A DNA stretch of 64,000 nt from Pseudomonas frederiksbergensis (GTDB lineage Bacteria > Pseudomonadota > Gammaproteobacteria > Pseudomonadales > Pseudomonadaceae): positions 1-64,000 of the forward strand of contig NZ_MOBM01000017.1 in assembly GCF_003732275.1 (NCBI RefSeq), read 5' to 3'. A model generated the notes under the pieces. The model worked only from the letters and a program-made list of their open reading frames with translations. It had not been told where the DNA came from and ran no database searches. Below are positions 14,819-25,287 of the stretch, in pieces. A program made the position numbers and the translations under genes. Position 1 is the first letter of the stretch, and each line of letters starts with the position of its first letter.

Positions 14819-15784
14819 CTAATGCTGGGATATGGAAGCCACTCTCTCTCTGTATTCACGAGGCGAACACGTCATAATGCGCTTGAAAGCGTGGCTAAAT
14901 GCACTGTCGGAGTCATAGCCCAGCTTTTGTGCTATGGACGAAATGGTGGTGTGGTTTGTTTTCAACAATCTCGTAGCTAATTGCATGCGCCAGCGCAAGA
15001 CGTACTCTAAAGGGGCGACACCAGATTTTTGCTTGAATCGCAAAGCGAAGGTCGAGCGAGAAACCCCCGCGATTTTGGCAAGGTTCTCGACCGTCCAAGA
15101 ACGCGCCGGATCGGCATGAATGGCTTGAATGGTCGCCCCGATACGTGGATCAGATATAGCAAGCAACCAACTCGGCGCGCTATTTCCTTCTTGGATCAAA
15201 TAAATTCGTAGAACCTGCACTAGCATGATGTGGCCGAGATGCTGAACCACAATCGAGTTACCAAGAGACGGATTGGTGAGTTCATGAGCAATACGCTGCA
15301 AGGCCCAATTCAGCACGGAAGCTTGATCCGAACCACTTTTGATGACGGCGACGGGAGGCAATCCGTCAAATAGAAGGCGGGCTTCCTCACCGAAGGCAAA
15401 ACGTCCCCCGATTAGGAAAAACGCATCGGCTGTCCCACAACTGGCGATGCCATTGACGGCATGGCGATAAATCGCATCCGAGTGGATGGCCGGAAATGCC
15501 AAGTCGCTGCGGAGTGAAAACGCCCGCTTACGTGGCAAAAGAAAGCAATCTCCGGCCGTCAATCGGATAGGTTGCTCCACGCCTTCCACCACTAGCCAAC
15601 AAGTCCCTTCAAGGATTGCATTGAACTTGATGCCGTCGGGTGGCGGAAAGTCGACGGCCCAGTCTCCACCAGCCTTCAGACCTGCAAAAAAAGAGCTATG
15701 AGTATTTAGGAGGGAGAGGGCTTCGGACAGGGGATCCATAAGCTGTATAGGACGATCTCGACAGATAATTGGACTTTGCTGCAT
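14819..15784 (-). CDS. AraC-family regulator with cupin sensor domain
   Basis: A 321-residue regulator. The N-terminal half is a cupin-like ligand domain (AGGDWAVDFPPPDGIKF, then LTAGDCFLLPRKR). The C-terminal 100 residues hold two helix-turn-helix units: SWTVENLAKIAGVSRSTFALRF and TTISSIAQKLGYDSDSAFSHAF, with the AraC closing motif PREYR. It starts at ATG 15784 after AGGACTGTGA; ATG 15739 is an alternative. It is divergent from the SDR gene at 15864 across a short spacer, the classical arrangement for an AraC activator and its target. The inducer is unknown. Confidence 0.9.
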   Translation of the reverse strand: MQQSPIICRDRPIQLMDPLSEALSLLNTHSSFFAGLKAGGDWAVDFPPPDGIKFNAILEGTCWLVVEGVEQPIRLTAGDCFLLPRKRAFSLRSDLAFPAIHSDAIYRHAVNGIASCGTADAFFLIGGRFAFGEEARLLFDGLPPVAVIKSGSDQASVLNWALQRIAHELTNPSLGNSIVVQHLGHIMLVQVLRIYLIQEGNSAPSWLLAISDPRIGATIQAIHADPARSWTVENLAKIAGVSRSTFALRFKQKSGVAPLEYVLRWRMQLATRLLKTNHTTISSIAQKLGYDSDSAFSHAFKRIMTCSPREYRERVASISQH

Positions 15785-15863
15785 TCACAGTCCTAAGTCT
15801 AGTCTAGACAATGGTGATCGTGGGTTTTGCCCCTATTCCATGTCAGATGCACAAGGACACGCC
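15785..15863. promoter_or_regulatory. Divergent promoter region of the AraC/SDR pair
   Basis: The 79-bp spacer contains the repeated TCTAGTCTAGA (15800-15810), a direct repeat of CTAGT/CTAGA that is also partly palindromic. It is the only conspicuous candidate for the AraC-type binding site. Core promoter boxes are not clear. Confidence 0.35.
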
Positions 15864-16826
15864 ATGACTAGCAAACAGTCTCCCATCCACTCGGGTTTCG
15901 GAGCGGTAACAACCGCAGCAGAGATACTTGAAGGGTGCGATCTATCCAAAACCACCGCCATTGTGACTGGGGGCCATTCCGGCCTGGGCCTGGAGACGAC
16001 ACGGGCACTGACCAATGCGGGCGCGCGTGTCGTTGTCGCAGCACGTGATGTTGAAGCTGCTCGCGCAAAGACTAACGGAATCCCTAATGTGGAAATCGAG
16101 CGACTGGATCTTTCCGACCTGACCAGCGTGCATGACTTCGCACACCGTTTCCTGGCAAGCGACCGACACATCGACATCCTGATTGGCAGCGCGGGAATCA
16201 TGGCTTGCCCGGAAACCCGCGTAGGGGCGGGTTGGGAGGCACAGTTCGCTACCAATCATCTGGGGCACTACGCCCTCGTGAATTTGCTATGGCCTGCGCT
16301 CAAGGGTCGTGCAAGGGTGGTAGTAGTGTCATCGGCAGGCCATCACCAATCGGGTATCCGCTGGAACGATGTGCAATTCACGCAGGGCTACGACAAGTGG
16401 TTGGCCTATGGGCAGTCGAAGACGGCCAATGCATTGTTTGCTGTCCACCTTGATCGGCTTGGTCAACACGAGGGTGTCCGTGCTTTCTCCCTTCATCCCG
16501 GCAAGATTCTCACACCGCTCCAGCGTCATCTGGCGCAGGACGAAATGATTGCCGCCGGCTGGCTAGACGTTAACGGCCACCTTGCCGACCCGACTTTCAA
16601 GACGACGCAGCAGGGCGCGGCCACCCAAATTTGGGCCGCAACAGCTCTGCAGTTAAATGGCATGGGAGGTTTGTATTGTGAGGACTGTGAGATCGCATCG
16701 CTGGACGCAAGCGAACCACCATCCTTTGTCGGCGTCCGGCCTTATGCCGCCGACCCTGATCAAGCCGAACGTCTTTGGGCGCTATCCGCTCAACTTACCG
16801 GGATTGACGCTTTTGAAAGGAAATGA
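15864..16826 (+). CDS. Short-chain dehydrogenase/reductase (retinol dehydrogenase-like)
   Basis: A 320-residue Rossmann-fold oxidoreductase. The cofactor motif is TGGHSGLGLE, an Arg typical of NADP use lies in VVVAARDVEAARA, the NNAG-equivalent is GSAGIMACP, the catalytic Ser is in VVVVSSAGHH and the Tyr/Lys pair in YGQSKTANALFA. The length and C-terminal extension match the WWOX/retinol-dehydrogenase-like branch. ATG 15864 is chosen because AAGGA lies six bases upstream; ATG 15840 has no ribosome site. It is divergent from an AraC regulator that probably activates it. Substrate unknown. Confidence 0.9.
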   Translation: MTSKQSPIHSGFGAVTTAAEILEGCDLSKTTAIVTGGHSGLGLETTRALTNAGARVVVAARDVEAARAKTNGIPNVEIERLDLSDLTSVHDFAHRFLASDRHIDILIGSAGIMACPETRVGAGWEAQFATNHLGHYALVNLLWPALKGRARVVVVSSAGHHQSGIRWNDVQFTQGYDKWLAYGQSKTANALFAVHLDRLGQHEGVRAFSLHPGKILTPLQRHLAQDEMIAAGWLDVNGHLADPTFKTTQQGAATQIWAATALQLNGMGGLYCEDCEIASLDASEPPSFVGVRPYAADPDQAERLWALSAQLTGIDAFERK

Positions 16827-17178
16827 GTGATCGAGATAGAGCGTCCATATCTGCGCTGCTCTTTGTTCGTGGCTAGAGAGCTTTACATCGGCTGCGCATC
16901 GCAGAAACCGTCCATCGAGTCGCCGCCGCTGTCGCGCACGACGGAAGAACCAGACAAAGATCCTGGGCGGACAGTAGTTCATCCGCATTGGACGGGTTAG
17001 GGAAGGCGACTTCGCTGGCCGGTTACGTTCAGACGTGTCGATACCTGGTCATTTACGTCTATTTTCTATACGTAATACTGGCTTAATTCCTTTTGGGTTT
17101 TATTTTCAAAGTCGAACTTTGACGACAGTCTGACCGTGTCCTTTTGTAAGAGCCATTTGCAGCGACTACACTCCACCG
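16827..17178. promoter_or_regulatory. Intergenic region with candidate operator before the copper operon
   Basis: There is no gene in this 350-bp gap. An inverted repeat TTACGT (17053-17058) / ACGTAA (17070-17075) with an 11-bp spacer, extendable to nine-base arms with one mismatch, lies about 100 bp before the first gene of the metal-efflux operon. It could be a binding site for a response regulator or metal sensor; no such regulator gene is adjacent. Confidence 0.35.
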
Positions 17179-17520
17179 ATGAAACGCTATCTGCGGTTAT
17201 GCATCATCTTCATGATTAGCTTGGCGCTTCCCCTCAGCGGGATGGCGGGCGTTCAGGCACCGACAGAACCTTGTCCAATGAAGACGATGGGCATGGCAAT
17301 GATGGACGACATGGGGATGGACTGCTGTAACGATATAAAAAGCCCTTCCGAGCACGGCAAACCGTGTAAGCCGGGTCAGGAATGCAAAACAGGCGGCATG
17401 CTGCAAGTCTCGATCTTCAAGCCTCCTGTAACCCTATTTAGTCATGTAGTGCTTTCCTTCTCCAGCGATTCCCTACCCATACAGACTCCGTCCGGGGTAT
17501 GGCGACCGCCTCGCGTTTGA
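17179..17520 (+). CDS. Secreted Met/Cys/His-rich protein of the copper efflux operon
   Basis: A 113-residue protein with a Sec signal peptide (KRYLRLCIIFMISLALPLSG, cleavage after about residue 27). The mature part is dense in possible copper or silver ligands: CPMKTMGMAMMDDMGMDCC, then EHGKPCKPGQEC. Such small proteins often lead cus/czc-type operons and may scavenge metal in the periplasm. It lies 100 bp upstream of the outer-membrane factor gene, reads the same way and is probably co-transcribed. No named family recognised. Confidence 0.7.
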   Translation: MKRYLRLCIIFMISLALPLSGMAGVQAPTEPCPMKTMGMAMMDDMGMDCCNDIKSPSEHGKPCKPGQECKTGGMLQVSIFKPPVTLFSHVVLSFSSDSLPIQTPSGVWRPPRV

Positions 17521-17620
17521 TTCCTGTCCCACATTGAGCCTCATTCCACATTAACGGGATGGACTAGCTGTGCGCATGTCTTTTGATGTGTGCAGTGGAT
17601 GATCACCAGGAATCGTAAAC

Positions 17621-18877
17621 ATGAACTCCAAGTGCTATTGCACAGGTTGGACTCTCCTGTCCGGCCTCGCGGCGAGCATGCTGGCATTGCCGAGCCTGGC
17701 TGCCGCATTGACACTCGACGAAGCGTTGCGGCTGGTTGAAAACAATGCGCCGTCGCTGACCGCGCAAGATGCCAAAATTCAGGCTGCCAGCAGTGCAGCC
17801 ATCCCTGCTGGTGAATTACCTGATCCCAAACTCCTGGTGGGCGTGCAGAACTACCCCATTGGCGGTCAGGATCGCTGGAGTCTCAAGCAAGACTTCATGA
17901 CCATGCAAATGGTTGGGGTCAGGCAGGAAATGCCCAACAGCGACAAGCGTAAAGCACGCATTGAAACTGCCGATGCGGCCATTGATCGAGCTGTAGCGGA
18001 GCGCAGGATAGAGCGTTTGAAAGTTCGCCAATCCACGGCATTGGCTTGGATCAGCAGCTACTCAATTGAGCGCAAAGATGCGCTGTTCCAGGACTTCTAC
18101 AAAGAAAATCGCCTGCTGACCGATACCGTCCGGGCCCAAATTGCCGGTGGGCGCGCTCAACCCGCCGACGCAGTGACACCCAAGCAAGAAGCGGCTCAGT
18201 TGGCGGAGCAACAGGACGATCTGATTCTCCAGAGAGCGCAAGCACGAGCCGCCCTCAAGCGCTGGATTGGCTCCGCCGCTAATGACAAGCCTATGGGCAG
18301 CTTGCCTGAATGGCCTGTCGATATTGCAAGCTACTCTCATAGACTGCAACACCATCCCGAGTTGGCAGCGTTTGCGCCGATGACCCGCGAAGCGCAAGCC
18401 AAGGTTCGTGAAGCCGTGTCGGAGAAACAGTCCGACTGGAGCTGGGAACTGGATTACCAGCACCGTGGCCGTGAGTTTGGCGACATGGTCAGCGTGCAGT
18501 TTTCCTGGGATCTGCCACTGTTTCCTGACTCTCGCCAAAACCCCAAAATCGCGGCCAAACAGGCTGAGCTCAGCCAGCTTGAGGCCGAGCGAGAAGCCCT
18601 GTCACGCGAGCACACTCAGCAACTGGAAAACGAACTGGCTGACTATGAGCGCCTGAATCGTGCCGTGCGCCGAAACCAGGAAAGCTTGCTGCCGTTGGCC
18701 AAGGAAAAGGTCGAACTCACCATGGCCAGTTACCGTGCCGGCAAAGGCGATTTAAACGCCGTTGTTACCGCCCGACGTGAGCTTATCGAGGCCCGTCTCA
18801 AACAGATCGACGTGGAAGAGCAGCGAGCGCTGACCAGTGCGCGTCTTTATTTTGCTTATGGGGAGTCCAGCCAATGA
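17621..18877 (+). CDS. cusC: Outer-membrane efflux factor (CusC/CzcC type)
   Basis: A 418-residue TolC-family protein with signal peptide (cleavage after LPSLAAA). It shows the repeat-like helical hairpins of outer-membrane efflux proteins: TLDEALRLVENNAPSL, then YRAGKGDLNAVVTARRELIEARL near the end. It forms the exit duct of a CBA heavy-metal efflux complex spanning both membranes. The stop overlaps the adaptor gene start by 4 bp (ATGA), so the operon is coupled. Metal specificity comes from the partners; the Met-rich CusF-type modules suggest Cu(I)/Ag(I). The name is by analogy and czcC/silC would be equally fair. Confidence 0.85.
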   Translation: MNSKCYCTGWTLLSGLAASMLALPSLAAALTLDEALRLVENNAPSLTAQDAKIQAASSAAIPAGELPDPKLLVGVQNYPIGGQDRWSLKQDFMTMQMVGVRQEMPNSDKRKARIETADAAIDRAVAERRIERLKVRQSTALAWISSYSIERKDALFQDFYKENRLLTDTVRAQIAGGRAQPADAVTPKQEAAQLAEQQDDLILQRAQARAALKRWIGSAANDKPMGSLPEWPVDIASYSHRLQHHPELAAFAPMTREAQAKVREAVSEKQSDWSWELDYQHRGREFGDMVSVQFSWDLPLFPDSRQNPKIAAKQAELSQLEAEREALSREHTQQLENELADYERLNRAVRRNQESLLPLAKEKVELTMASYRAGKGDLNAVVTARRELIEARLKQIDVEEQRALTSARLYFAYGESSQ

Positions 18878-20358
18878 ACCTCAAAAAATGGAATGGGGCA
18901 TTGCTGGTGGGCATTTCGTTGGCATTCGGTGTTGCCGGTGGTTACTGGTTCGCGCATCAGCGCATGAGCGGAGTACCAAGTACCACCCCGGAGCAGAGCC
19001 TCAATTCCCCGGACGAACGCAAAGCCCTGTATTGGTACGACCCCATGTACCCACAGCAAAAGTTCGATAAGCCGGGTAAATCCCCTTTCATGGACATGCA
19101 GCTGGTTCCTCAGTACGCCAGCGGTGCAGGAGATAGTGCGACCGTCAGTATCGATCCGAGTCTGTCTCAGAATCTCGGTCTGCGTTTTGCGAAAGTCACC
19201 CGTGGAATTTTTGAATCCAATCTCGACGTCACAGGAATCTTGGGATTCGACGAGCGTGATGTCGCTGTGATTCAGGCTCGCACCACTGGCTTTGTGGAGA
19301 GGGTCTATGCGCATGCTCCTGGCGATGTACTCAAGCCCAATGCGGCGTTGGCGGATATGCTGGTGCCCGAGTGGGCAGCCGCCCAGACAGAGTTCCTTGC
19401 CCTTAAGCGCAACGGTGATGCTGACTTGTTGGCTGCCGCCCGCCAACGACTGAGGCTCACAGGGATGCCGGCAACACTGATTGCTCAGTTAGAGCGTGGT
19501 GGTAAGGTTCAGCCCTACATGACGCTCACAAGCCCCATTGGTGGTGTGCTGCAAGAACTGAATGTACGTGCGGGTATGACCGTGGCGACCGGAGACACCT
19601 TGGCACGCGTCAATGGTTTGGGCAGTGTCTGGCTAGCCGTGGCCGTTCCTGAATCAGATGCCGGGTCGATTACCGTGGGGCAGGCGGTCGAAGCGCGTCT
19701 GCCAGCCTTCCCAGGGACAATGCTCAATGGCAAGATCAGCGCGATTTTGCCCGAGACTAATCCGGACAGCCGCACCCTCCGTGTGCGAGTGGAACTACCC
19801 AATCCGGATGGGCGCCTTAGACCAGGTTTGACGGCACAGGTACGCCTGAACCGCTCAACTGAGCAAAGTGTGCTTTGGGTGCCAAGCGAAGCAGTCATTC
19901 GCACCGGTCGCCGTGCGCTGGTGATGCTGACTGAAGACGCCGGTCGCTATCGTCCAGTGGAGGTGCAACTCGGACAGGAAAGCGATGGCAAGACGGAAAT
20001 ATTGAAAGGTCTGGAAGAAGGCCAGAAGGTGGTTACGTCTGGCCAGTTCCTGCTCGACTCGGAGGCCAGTCTTAAAGGCATTGTTGCCAGCTCGGAGAAA
20101 GAGTCACCACCCAGCGCAACAGGCTCCAGCTTTCATGAAGCAGATGGTCAGATCGTCGAGCTCAACGACAAAGAAGTCACGCTCGCCCATGGCCCCTTTA
20201 AGACGCTGGGCATGCCTGGAATGACGATGACTTTCCCACTCGCCAATCCGGCTCTGATGCAGGGCCTCAAAGCGGGTGACAAGGTTCGTATCGCGGTGAG
20301 CCAAACCGATGATGGTTTGCGTGTTGAGCGCCTGGATAAATCGGGGAGCCAGCCATGA
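18874..20358 (+). CDS. cusB: RND periplasmic adaptor (CusB type) fused to a CusF-like domain
   Basis: A 494-residue membrane-fusion protein. It has an N-terminal anchor ([18 protein letters not shown]), then the heavy-metal-binding YHS-like segment [20 protein letters not shown], a lipoyl/hairpin region and beta-barrel. From about 420 to 494 there is an extra CusF-like OB domain: [20 protein letters not shown], then GMPGMTMTF. In CusF the copper site is His, Trp and two Met; here His and the M-T-M pair are kept but the Trp position is Met. It links the CusA pump to CusC and probably hands metal to the pump. Overlaps of 4 bp join it to both neighbours. Confidence 0.88.
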   Translation: MNLKKWNGALLVGISLAFGVAGGYWFAHQRMSGVPSTTPEQSLNSPDERKALYWYDPMYPQQKFDKPGKSPFMDMQLVPQYASGAGDSATVSIDPSLSQNLGLRFAKVTRGIFESNLDVTGILGFDERDVAVIQARTTGFVERVYAHAPGDVLKPNAALADMLVPEWAAAQTEFLALKRNGDADLLAAARQRLRLTGMPATLIAQLERGGKVQPYMTLTSPIGGVLQELNVRAGMTVATGDTLARVNGLGSVWLAVAVPESDAGSITVGQAVEARLPAFPGTMLNGKISAILPETNPDSRTLRVRVELPNPDGRLRPGLTAQVRLNRSTEQSVLWVPSEAVIRTGRRALVMLTEDAGRYRPVEVQLGQESDGKTEILKGLEEGQKVVTSGQFLLDSEASLKGIVASSEKESPPSATGSSFHEADGQIVELNDKEVTLAHGPFKTLGMPGMTMTFPLANPALMQGLKAGDKVRIAVSQTDDGLRVERLDKSGSQP

Positions 20359-23300
20359 TCGCTGCCCTGATTCGTTGGTCAGTAGCCAACCGATTCCTGG
20401 TGCTACTGGCGACATTGTTTGTCACGGCGTGGGGCATTTGGTCGGTGCAGAGCACGCCCATCGATGCGCTGCCGGATCTCTCCGATGTGCAAGTGATCAT
20501 CCGCACCCCTTATCCTGGACAAGCACCGCAGATTGTCGAAAACCAGGTGACCTATCCGTTGGCCACCACCATGCTCTCGGTGCCGGGAGCAAAGACCGTG
20601 CGAGGTTACTCCTTCTTCGGCGACAGCTTTGTTTATGTGTTGTTCGAAGACGGTACCGACTTGTACTGGGCCCGCTCGCGGGTGTTGGAGTATCTGAGTC
20701 AAGTACAAAGTCGGTTGCCAGCGAGCGCTAAACCGGCGTTAGGGCCGGATGCAACGGGGGTGGGTTGGATCTTTCAGTACGCACTGATTGATCGCAGTGG
20801 CGGACATGACTTGGCGCAGCTTCGAGCACTTCAAGACTGGTTCCTTAAGTTCGAACTCAAGACGTTGCCCAACGTTGCGGAAGTCGCCACCGTGGGCGGC
20901 ATGGTCAAGCAGTACCAGGTTCAACTTGATCCTCTGAAACTGGCCAGCCTCGGCATCACCCAGGCTGAGGTAACCGAAGCTATAGGCAAGGCCAATCAGG
21001 AAACCGGTGGGGCCGTGCTGGAGATGGCAGAGACCGAGTTCATCGTGCGCGCGTCCGGCTACCTGAAGACGCTCAATGACTTTCGGGCAATCCCGCTTAA
21101 GTTACGTGCGGGTGGCGTGCCGGTGAACCTTGGCGATGTCGCCACGATCCAGTTGGGCCCGGAGATGCGGCGCGGTATCACTGAACTCGACGGCGAAGGC
21201 GAGACCGTCGGCGGCGTGGTGATTTTGCGCAGCGGCAAGAACGCTCGCGAAACCATCGCTGCGGTCAAGACCAAGCTCGACGAACTGAAAAGCAGTTTGC
21301 CGCCCGGCGTAGAAATCGTCACAACCTACGACCGCAGCAAGCTGATCGACCGCGCTGTGGAAAATCTCAGCCACAAGCTCATCGAAGAGTTCATCGTCGT
21401 CGCGTTGGTGTGTGTGATCTTCCTCTGGCACCTGCGCTCATCGCTGGTGGCGATCATCTCCTTGCCGGTTGGTGTATTGATTGCCTTCATCGTCATGCGC
21501 TACCAGGGCATCAACGCCAACATCATGTCCTTGGGCGGGATAGCCATCGCCATTGGCGCCATGGTCGATGCCGCCGTGGTGATGATCGAGAACGCCCACA
21601 AAAAGGTTGAGGCTTGGCACGCGGCCAATCCAGGGGAGGAGCTGAAGGGCGAGCGTCATTGGCACGTGATGACCGAAGCAGCCGCAGAGGTAGGCCCGGC
21701 ACTGTTTTTCTGTTTACTGATCATCACCCTGTCGTTCATTCCGGTGTTCACGCTGGAAGCGCAAGAGGGGCGGCTGTTCGGCCCACTGGCTTTCACCAAG
21801 ACCTATGCCATGGCTGCAGCGGCGGGATTGTCAGTGACCTTGGTGCCGGTGCTGATGGGCTACTGGATTCGAGGACGAATTCCCAGTGAACAACAGAACC
21901 CGTTGAACCGGTGGTTGATTCGGATCTATCAGCCAGCCCTGGACACGGTCTTGCGTCGACCAAAGCTCACACTGCTGGTCGCATTATTGGTATTTGTCAG
22001 CGGGGTGTGGCCGATCTCTCAACTAGGTGGTGAGTTTCTACCTCCGTTGGACGAGGGTGACCTGCTCTATATGCCTTCAGCTTTGCCGGGACTGTCGGCG
22101 CAGAAGGCCGCGCAACTGCTGCAACAGACCGACCGACTGATCAAGACCGTGCCAGAGGTCGAACACGTCTTCGGCAAGGCAGGTCGTGCTGAAACTGCCA
22201 CCGACCCGGCACCGCTGGAGATGTTCGAGACCACCATCCAGTTCAAACCACATGAGCAATGGCGTCCAGGCATGACCCAGGAAAAGCTGGTGGCAGAGCT
22301 GGATCGAGTGGTACGAGTCCCGGGACTAACCAATATCTGGATACCGCCGATTCGTAACCGTATCGACATGCTGGCGACCGGGATCAAAAGTCCCATCGGC
22401 GTGAAAGTTGCTGGCACCAACCTGGCGGAGATCGATGCAGCAACTCAGGCAGTCGAGCGAGTGGCTAAAGACGTGCCTGGTGTCAGTTCGGCTCTGGCCG
22501 AGCGACTGACAGGTGGCCGCTATATCGACGTGGATATCGACCGTAAAGCCGCAGCCCGCTACGGACTGAATATCGCCGATGTGCAGTCCATTGTGGCCGG
22601 AGCTATAGGGGGTGAAAACGTCGGAGAGACCATCGAAGGGCTCGCACGCTTCCCGATAAACGTCCGTTATCCCCGTGAATGGCGGGACTCACTCGGTGCC
22701 TTGGAACAGTTGCCAATCTATACCCCGCTAGGTAGCCAGATCACCCTCGGCACGGTGGCGAAGGTCAAGGTCACGGACGGGCCGCCAATGCTCAAGAGTG
22801 AAAATGCACGCCCTTCGGGCTGGGTGTATATCGACGTGCGCGGGCGCGATATCGCATCCGTGGTAGCCGACCTGCGGCGAGCTGTCAGCGAGCAGGTCAA
22901 ATTTCAGCCCGGCATGAGCCTGAGCTACTCGGGACAGTTCGAGTTTCTCGAACGGGCCAACGCACGGCTCAAACTGGTAGTGCCCGCCACGTTGTTGATC
23001 ATCTTCGTGTTGCTCTACCTGACGTTCGCGCGCTTCGATGAGGCCTTGCTGATCATGGCCACGCTGCCATTCGCACTGACGGGCGGTGCATGGTTCCTTT
23101 ATCTGTTGGGATTCAATCTTTCGGTCGCCACCGGGGTCGGTTTTATTGCCTTAGCCGGTGTGTCTGCCGAATTTGGCGTGATCATGCTGCTCTATCTGAA
23201 GAACGCCTGGGCTGAGCGTGAAGAGCTCGGCGACAGCTCTGAGCGCGGGCTGTTGGCGGCGATTCGCGAAGGTGCTGTGCAGCGCGTTCGCCCCAAGGCC

Positions 23301-23513
23301 ATGACCGTTGCGGTCATCATTGCGGGTCTGTTACCCATTCTGCTGGGCAGCGGAACCGGTAGCGAGGTAATGAGCCGCATCGCTGCACCCATGGTGGGCG
23401 GCATGGTCACCGCCCCTTTGCTTTCCCTGTTTGTCATTCCGGCAGCCTATCGCCTGATGCGTCGCCGGCACCTCTCAGTTGAACCCCTCAACCCTCAAGG
23501 AGAAGTCGTATGA
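20355..23513 (+). CDS. cusA: Heavy-metal RND efflux pump (CusA/CzcA type)
   Basis: A 1052-residue inner-membrane proton antiporter with the HME-RND layout: TM1 at the N-terminus ([20 protein letters not shown]), a first periplasmic loop, a TM2-TM6 bundle starting near 335, a second large loop, and TM8-12. The conserved TM4 charge motif region [16 protein letters not shown] is intact. It expels monovalent or divalent metal from periplasm or cytoplasm using the proton gradient. Length is normal for the family. The Met-rich partners favour Cu(I)/Ag(I) as substrate. It ends 4 bp into the CusF gene. Confidence 0.92.
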   Translation: MIAALIRWSVANRFLVLLATLFVTAWGIWSVQSTPIDALPDLSDVQVIIRTPYPGQAPQIVENQVTYPLATTMLSVPGAKTVRGYSFFGDSFVYVLFEDGTDLYWARSRVLEYLSQVQSRLPASAKPALGPDATGVGWIFQYALIDRSGGHDLAQLRALQDWFLKFELKTLPNVAEVATVGGMVKQYQVQLDPLKLASLGITQAEVTEAIGKANQETGGAVLEMAETEFIVRASGYLKTLNDFRAIPLKLRAGGVPVNLGDVATIQLGPEMRRGITELDGEGETVGGVVILRSGKNARETIAAVKTKLDELKSSLPPGVEIVTTYDRSKLIDRAVENLSHKLIEEFIVVALVCVIFLWHLRSSLVAIISLPVGVLIAFIVMRYQGINANIMSLGGIAIAIGAMVDAAVVMIENAHKKVEAWHAANPGEELKGERHWHVMTEAAAEVGPALFFCLLIITLSFIPVFTLEAQEGRLFGPLAFTKTYAMAAAAGLSVTLVPVLMGYWIRGRIPSEQQNPLNRWLIRIYQPALDTVLRRPKLTLLVALLVFVSGVWPISQLGGEFLPPLDEGDLLYMPSALPGLSAQKAAQLLQQTDRLIKTVPEVEHVFGKAGRAETATDPAPLEMFETTIQFKPHEQWRPGMTQEKLVAELDRVVRVPGLTNIWIPPIRNRIDMLATGIKSPIGVKVAGTNLAEIDAATQAVERVAKDVPGVSSALAERLTGGRYIDVDIDRKAAARYGLNIADVQSIVAGAIGGENVGETIEGLARFPINVRYPREWRDSLGALEQLPIYTPLGSQITLGTVAKVKVTDGPPMLKSENARPSGWVYIDVRGRDIASVVADLRRAVSEQVKFQPGMSLSYSGQFEFLERANARLKLVVPATLLIIFVLLYLTFARFDEALLIMATLPFALTGGAWFLYLLGFNLSVATGVGFIALAGVSAEFGVIMLLYLKNAWAEREELGDSSERGLLAAIREGAVQRVRPKAMTVAVIIAGLLPILLGSGTGSEVMSRIAAPMVGGMVTAPLLSLFVIPAAYRLMRRRHLSVEPLNPQGEVV

Positions 23514-23860
23514 AACTGACCCTGATTGCAGTTACAAGCACCGTATTTGCGCTTTCACTTTCTGTCCACGCGGAGGACATGCCAGGCATGAAAATGGACG
23601 GTATGGAGGGCATGCAGATGAAGCAGGATACAAAACAAGCTCCAGTCGCTAACGCCGAGGGAACGATCAAGGCGATCGATCCTGCGAAGCATACGGTAAC
23701 CATTTCCCACGGAGCTGTTCCAGCCGTGCAATGGCCGCCGATGACTATGGCTTTTTCCGTGACGGAGGATCAGCTGACAGGGCTGACGGCTGGAGACCGA
23801 GTGTCGTTTTCATTTCGGTTGGAGGGTGGCACAGCAACAATTGTGTCCATTAAAAAATGA
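23510..23860 (+). CDS. cusF: Periplasmic copper/silver chaperone CusF
   Basis: A 116-residue secreted protein with signal peptide ([19 protein letters not shown]). A Met-rich linker [15 protein letters not shown] is followed by an OB-fold domain with the CusF metal site: His in TVTISHGAV, Trp in [10 protein letters not shown] and the two Met after it. The Trp-capped Cu(I)/Ag(I) site is therefore complete, unlike in the fused copy at the end of the adaptor. It delivers metal to the CusCBA pump. It is last in the operon and overlaps cusA by 4 bp. Confidence 0.9.
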   Translation: MKLTLIAVTSTVFALSLSVHAEDMPGMKMDGMEGMQMKQDTKQAPVANAEGTIKAIDPAKHTVTISHGAVPAVQWPPMTMAFSVTEDQLTGLTAGDRVSFSFRLEGGTATIVSIKK

Positions 23861-23879
23861 GACTGTAGTGATGAAAATT

Positions 23880-23907
23880 ACCGGCACGCTCTGTCGCGCC
23901 GGTTTCT
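23880..23907 (+). terminator. Probable terminator of the copper operon
   Basis: ACCGGC (23880-23885) and GCCGGT (23898-23903) pair around a 12-base loop and are followed by TTTCT, 20 bp after the cusF stop. Confidence 0.55.
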
Positions 23908-23916
23908 ACCGTCTAT

Positions 23917-23941
23917 GCCCAGCCCAGCCCAGCCCAGCCCA
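23917..23941. repeat. Pentanucleotide tandem repeat (GCCCA)x5
   Basis: Five perfect head-to-tail copies of GCCCA lie just after the copper operon terminator, outside any gene. Likely neutral slippage repeat. Confidence 0.8.
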
Positions 23942-24044
23942 CGCCACAAGCATGGCAGAGCAAGTGCGAATACCACGGTCAGGGATCCGCTGAGCAGAGT
24001 GTTCGGGCTAGCCGCTAATAGTTAAGGGGGGGCTTGGTGAGGGT

Positions 24045-24290
24045 GTGAAGATGATTTCGAGATTTGTTGTTGTCCCTGCAATCCCAACGGAAACGGAATC
24101 AATGCGCAACGGATCGCGCTTCTACTGTCCGATTGCACCTATAGGCTTCAACCTCTATGACAATGAGGAGAAGTTTCGTCTGAAGACTACCTATCAGACC
24201 CGAGAAGAAGCCGAGGGAGAGGGTCAGCGGCTTAACCTTGAGCGGCTTCAAAGCGTCCTTTCGGAACGGGAATCCGTGATTTCGCTATAA
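24045..24290 (+). CDS. Small hypothetical protein, 79-81 residues
   Basis: A soluble small protein without signal peptide; I recognise no domain. Its ending, KTTYQTREEAEGEGQRLNLER, resembles many short Pseudomonas proteins that finish with a charged helix. The start may be GTG 24045 or ATG 24051; a GGTGAGGG stretch just upstream suits either. It is convergent with a second small gene at 24341. Expression and role unknown. Confidence 0.55.
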   Translation: MKMISRFVVVPAIPTETESMRNGSRFYCPIAPIGFNLYDNEEKFRLKTTYQTREEAEGEGQRLNLERLQSVLSERESVISL

Positions 24291-24340
24291 GCATTCACTC
24301 CCGCATCGTCATCAGGGGCGCGGTTTCCGAAACGCGTGGA

Positions 24341-24544
24341 TCAGGAGCGCGCGGAAGCACGACCTACACCACTCTGACGTGGATGCTCGGCATTCAGAAG
24401 CGAACAAACAGCCTCTGCCTTCGTCCTAACCTTGAACACGCCATGCTTGCTGGCTGAACCTCCCTCTACGAGATCTACAACTCTGTATCGCTTGCTGCCA
24501 TCGTCCAGTGTGGTGGTTTCAATCACTCTGAATCTTGCGTGCAT
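24341..24544 (-). CDS. Small hypothetical protein, 67 residues
   Basis: The start is put at ATG 24544 (ARFRVIETTTLDDGSKRYRV follows), because upstream residues look non-coding. The protein is basic and predicted to be a small beta-rich domain with a helix at KVRTKAEAVCSLLNAE. That last segment is like the end of the preceding small protein (a helix after Arg/Thr), and the two may be distant relatives. No function can be assigned. Confidence 0.5.
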   Translation of the reverse strand: MHARFRVIETTTLDDGSKRYRVVDLVEGGSASKHGVFKVRTKAEAVCSLLNAEHPRQSGVGRASARS

Positions 24545-24996
24545 AGTTGCTTTCCGTGCATGACATTGGTGTCCTACAAGTACCGGCAAAAGGAGGTGAT
24601 TTCAAGAACGGGACGGGCTTGAGCTGAGACAATTTATGACAGTGCAATGCGCTCGTCTTTGCGCGGAGACTGGATCAGAGTAGGTGGCATGCTGATGCAT
24701 TTTTCCCTTAGTCGATGCTTCGGGCCAGCAGGGCCCGGCTAAGCTTTAGGTTTTTCTGATGGAGGTACTGATGCTGTCATCGATCCCGGTGCCGAAATTT
24801 CTGGCATAACCCTCTCATGCCCTCGACCTTAAAAAAGAAGAGCGAATAACCTGTACAGAATTTCTGGCCGTGTACAGGAATCATGGCCAATTGTCCGATT
24901 TATCATTCAATCTTGACGCACCCCGTTGCGTCACTGCCTCGCTGCGCTAAGGTGAATTTTCCGATAACTAAGACTAAAGTCGTAGGAGGATGCGGA
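24545..24996. other. Gene-free stretch with IS-like repeats
   Basis: No gene is supported here. CCTGTACA (24850-24857) and TGTACAGG (24871-24878) form a perfect 8-bp inverted repeat. The motif AATTTCTGG occurs twice, at about 24796 and 24859. Both are reminiscent of repeated IS21-type ends, but no transposase is left. GGGCC inverted repeats near 24722-24740 could form a terminator-like hairpin. Confidence 0.3.
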
Positions 24997-25287
24997 ATGC
25001 GAATTCGTGGGGATGTGTTTTGGCAATGGGCTGATCCAGCACTTCACCATCGGACACACGATGAGACGTTAGACGATGGCACGTTCATTGATGTCCAAGT
25101 GAGGCTGTCGCCCTCGGGAATCACCCAAATGTTCATCGGCGTGTATGCGGCAAGCGGTATGGCTTTGCATGAAGAGGCATTTGATTCCAGACCGGGCGAA
25201 TCAATGACTCGTGCTTTAGCTTGGGGCGTAGGGTGTGCAAGGCGGCTCGCGATTAGTCTCAAGCAGACAGAAAGGCATGTAGCCTAG
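24997..25287 (+). CDS. Hypothetical protein, 96 residues
   Basis: ATG 24997 is chosen since GTAGGAGGATGCGGA directly precedes it, an excellent ribosome site; the frame upstream lacks this. The product is a soluble protein (RIRGDVFWQWADPALHHRTH at the start, then a helix with ALAWGVGCARRLAI) with no signal or membrane segment. I recognise no family. It stands alone between gene-free stretches. Confidence 0.65.
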   Translation: MRIRGDVFWQWADPALHHRTHDETLDDGTFIDVQVRLSPSGITQMFIGVYAASGMALHEEAFDSRPGESMTRALAWGVGCARRLAISLKQTERHVA

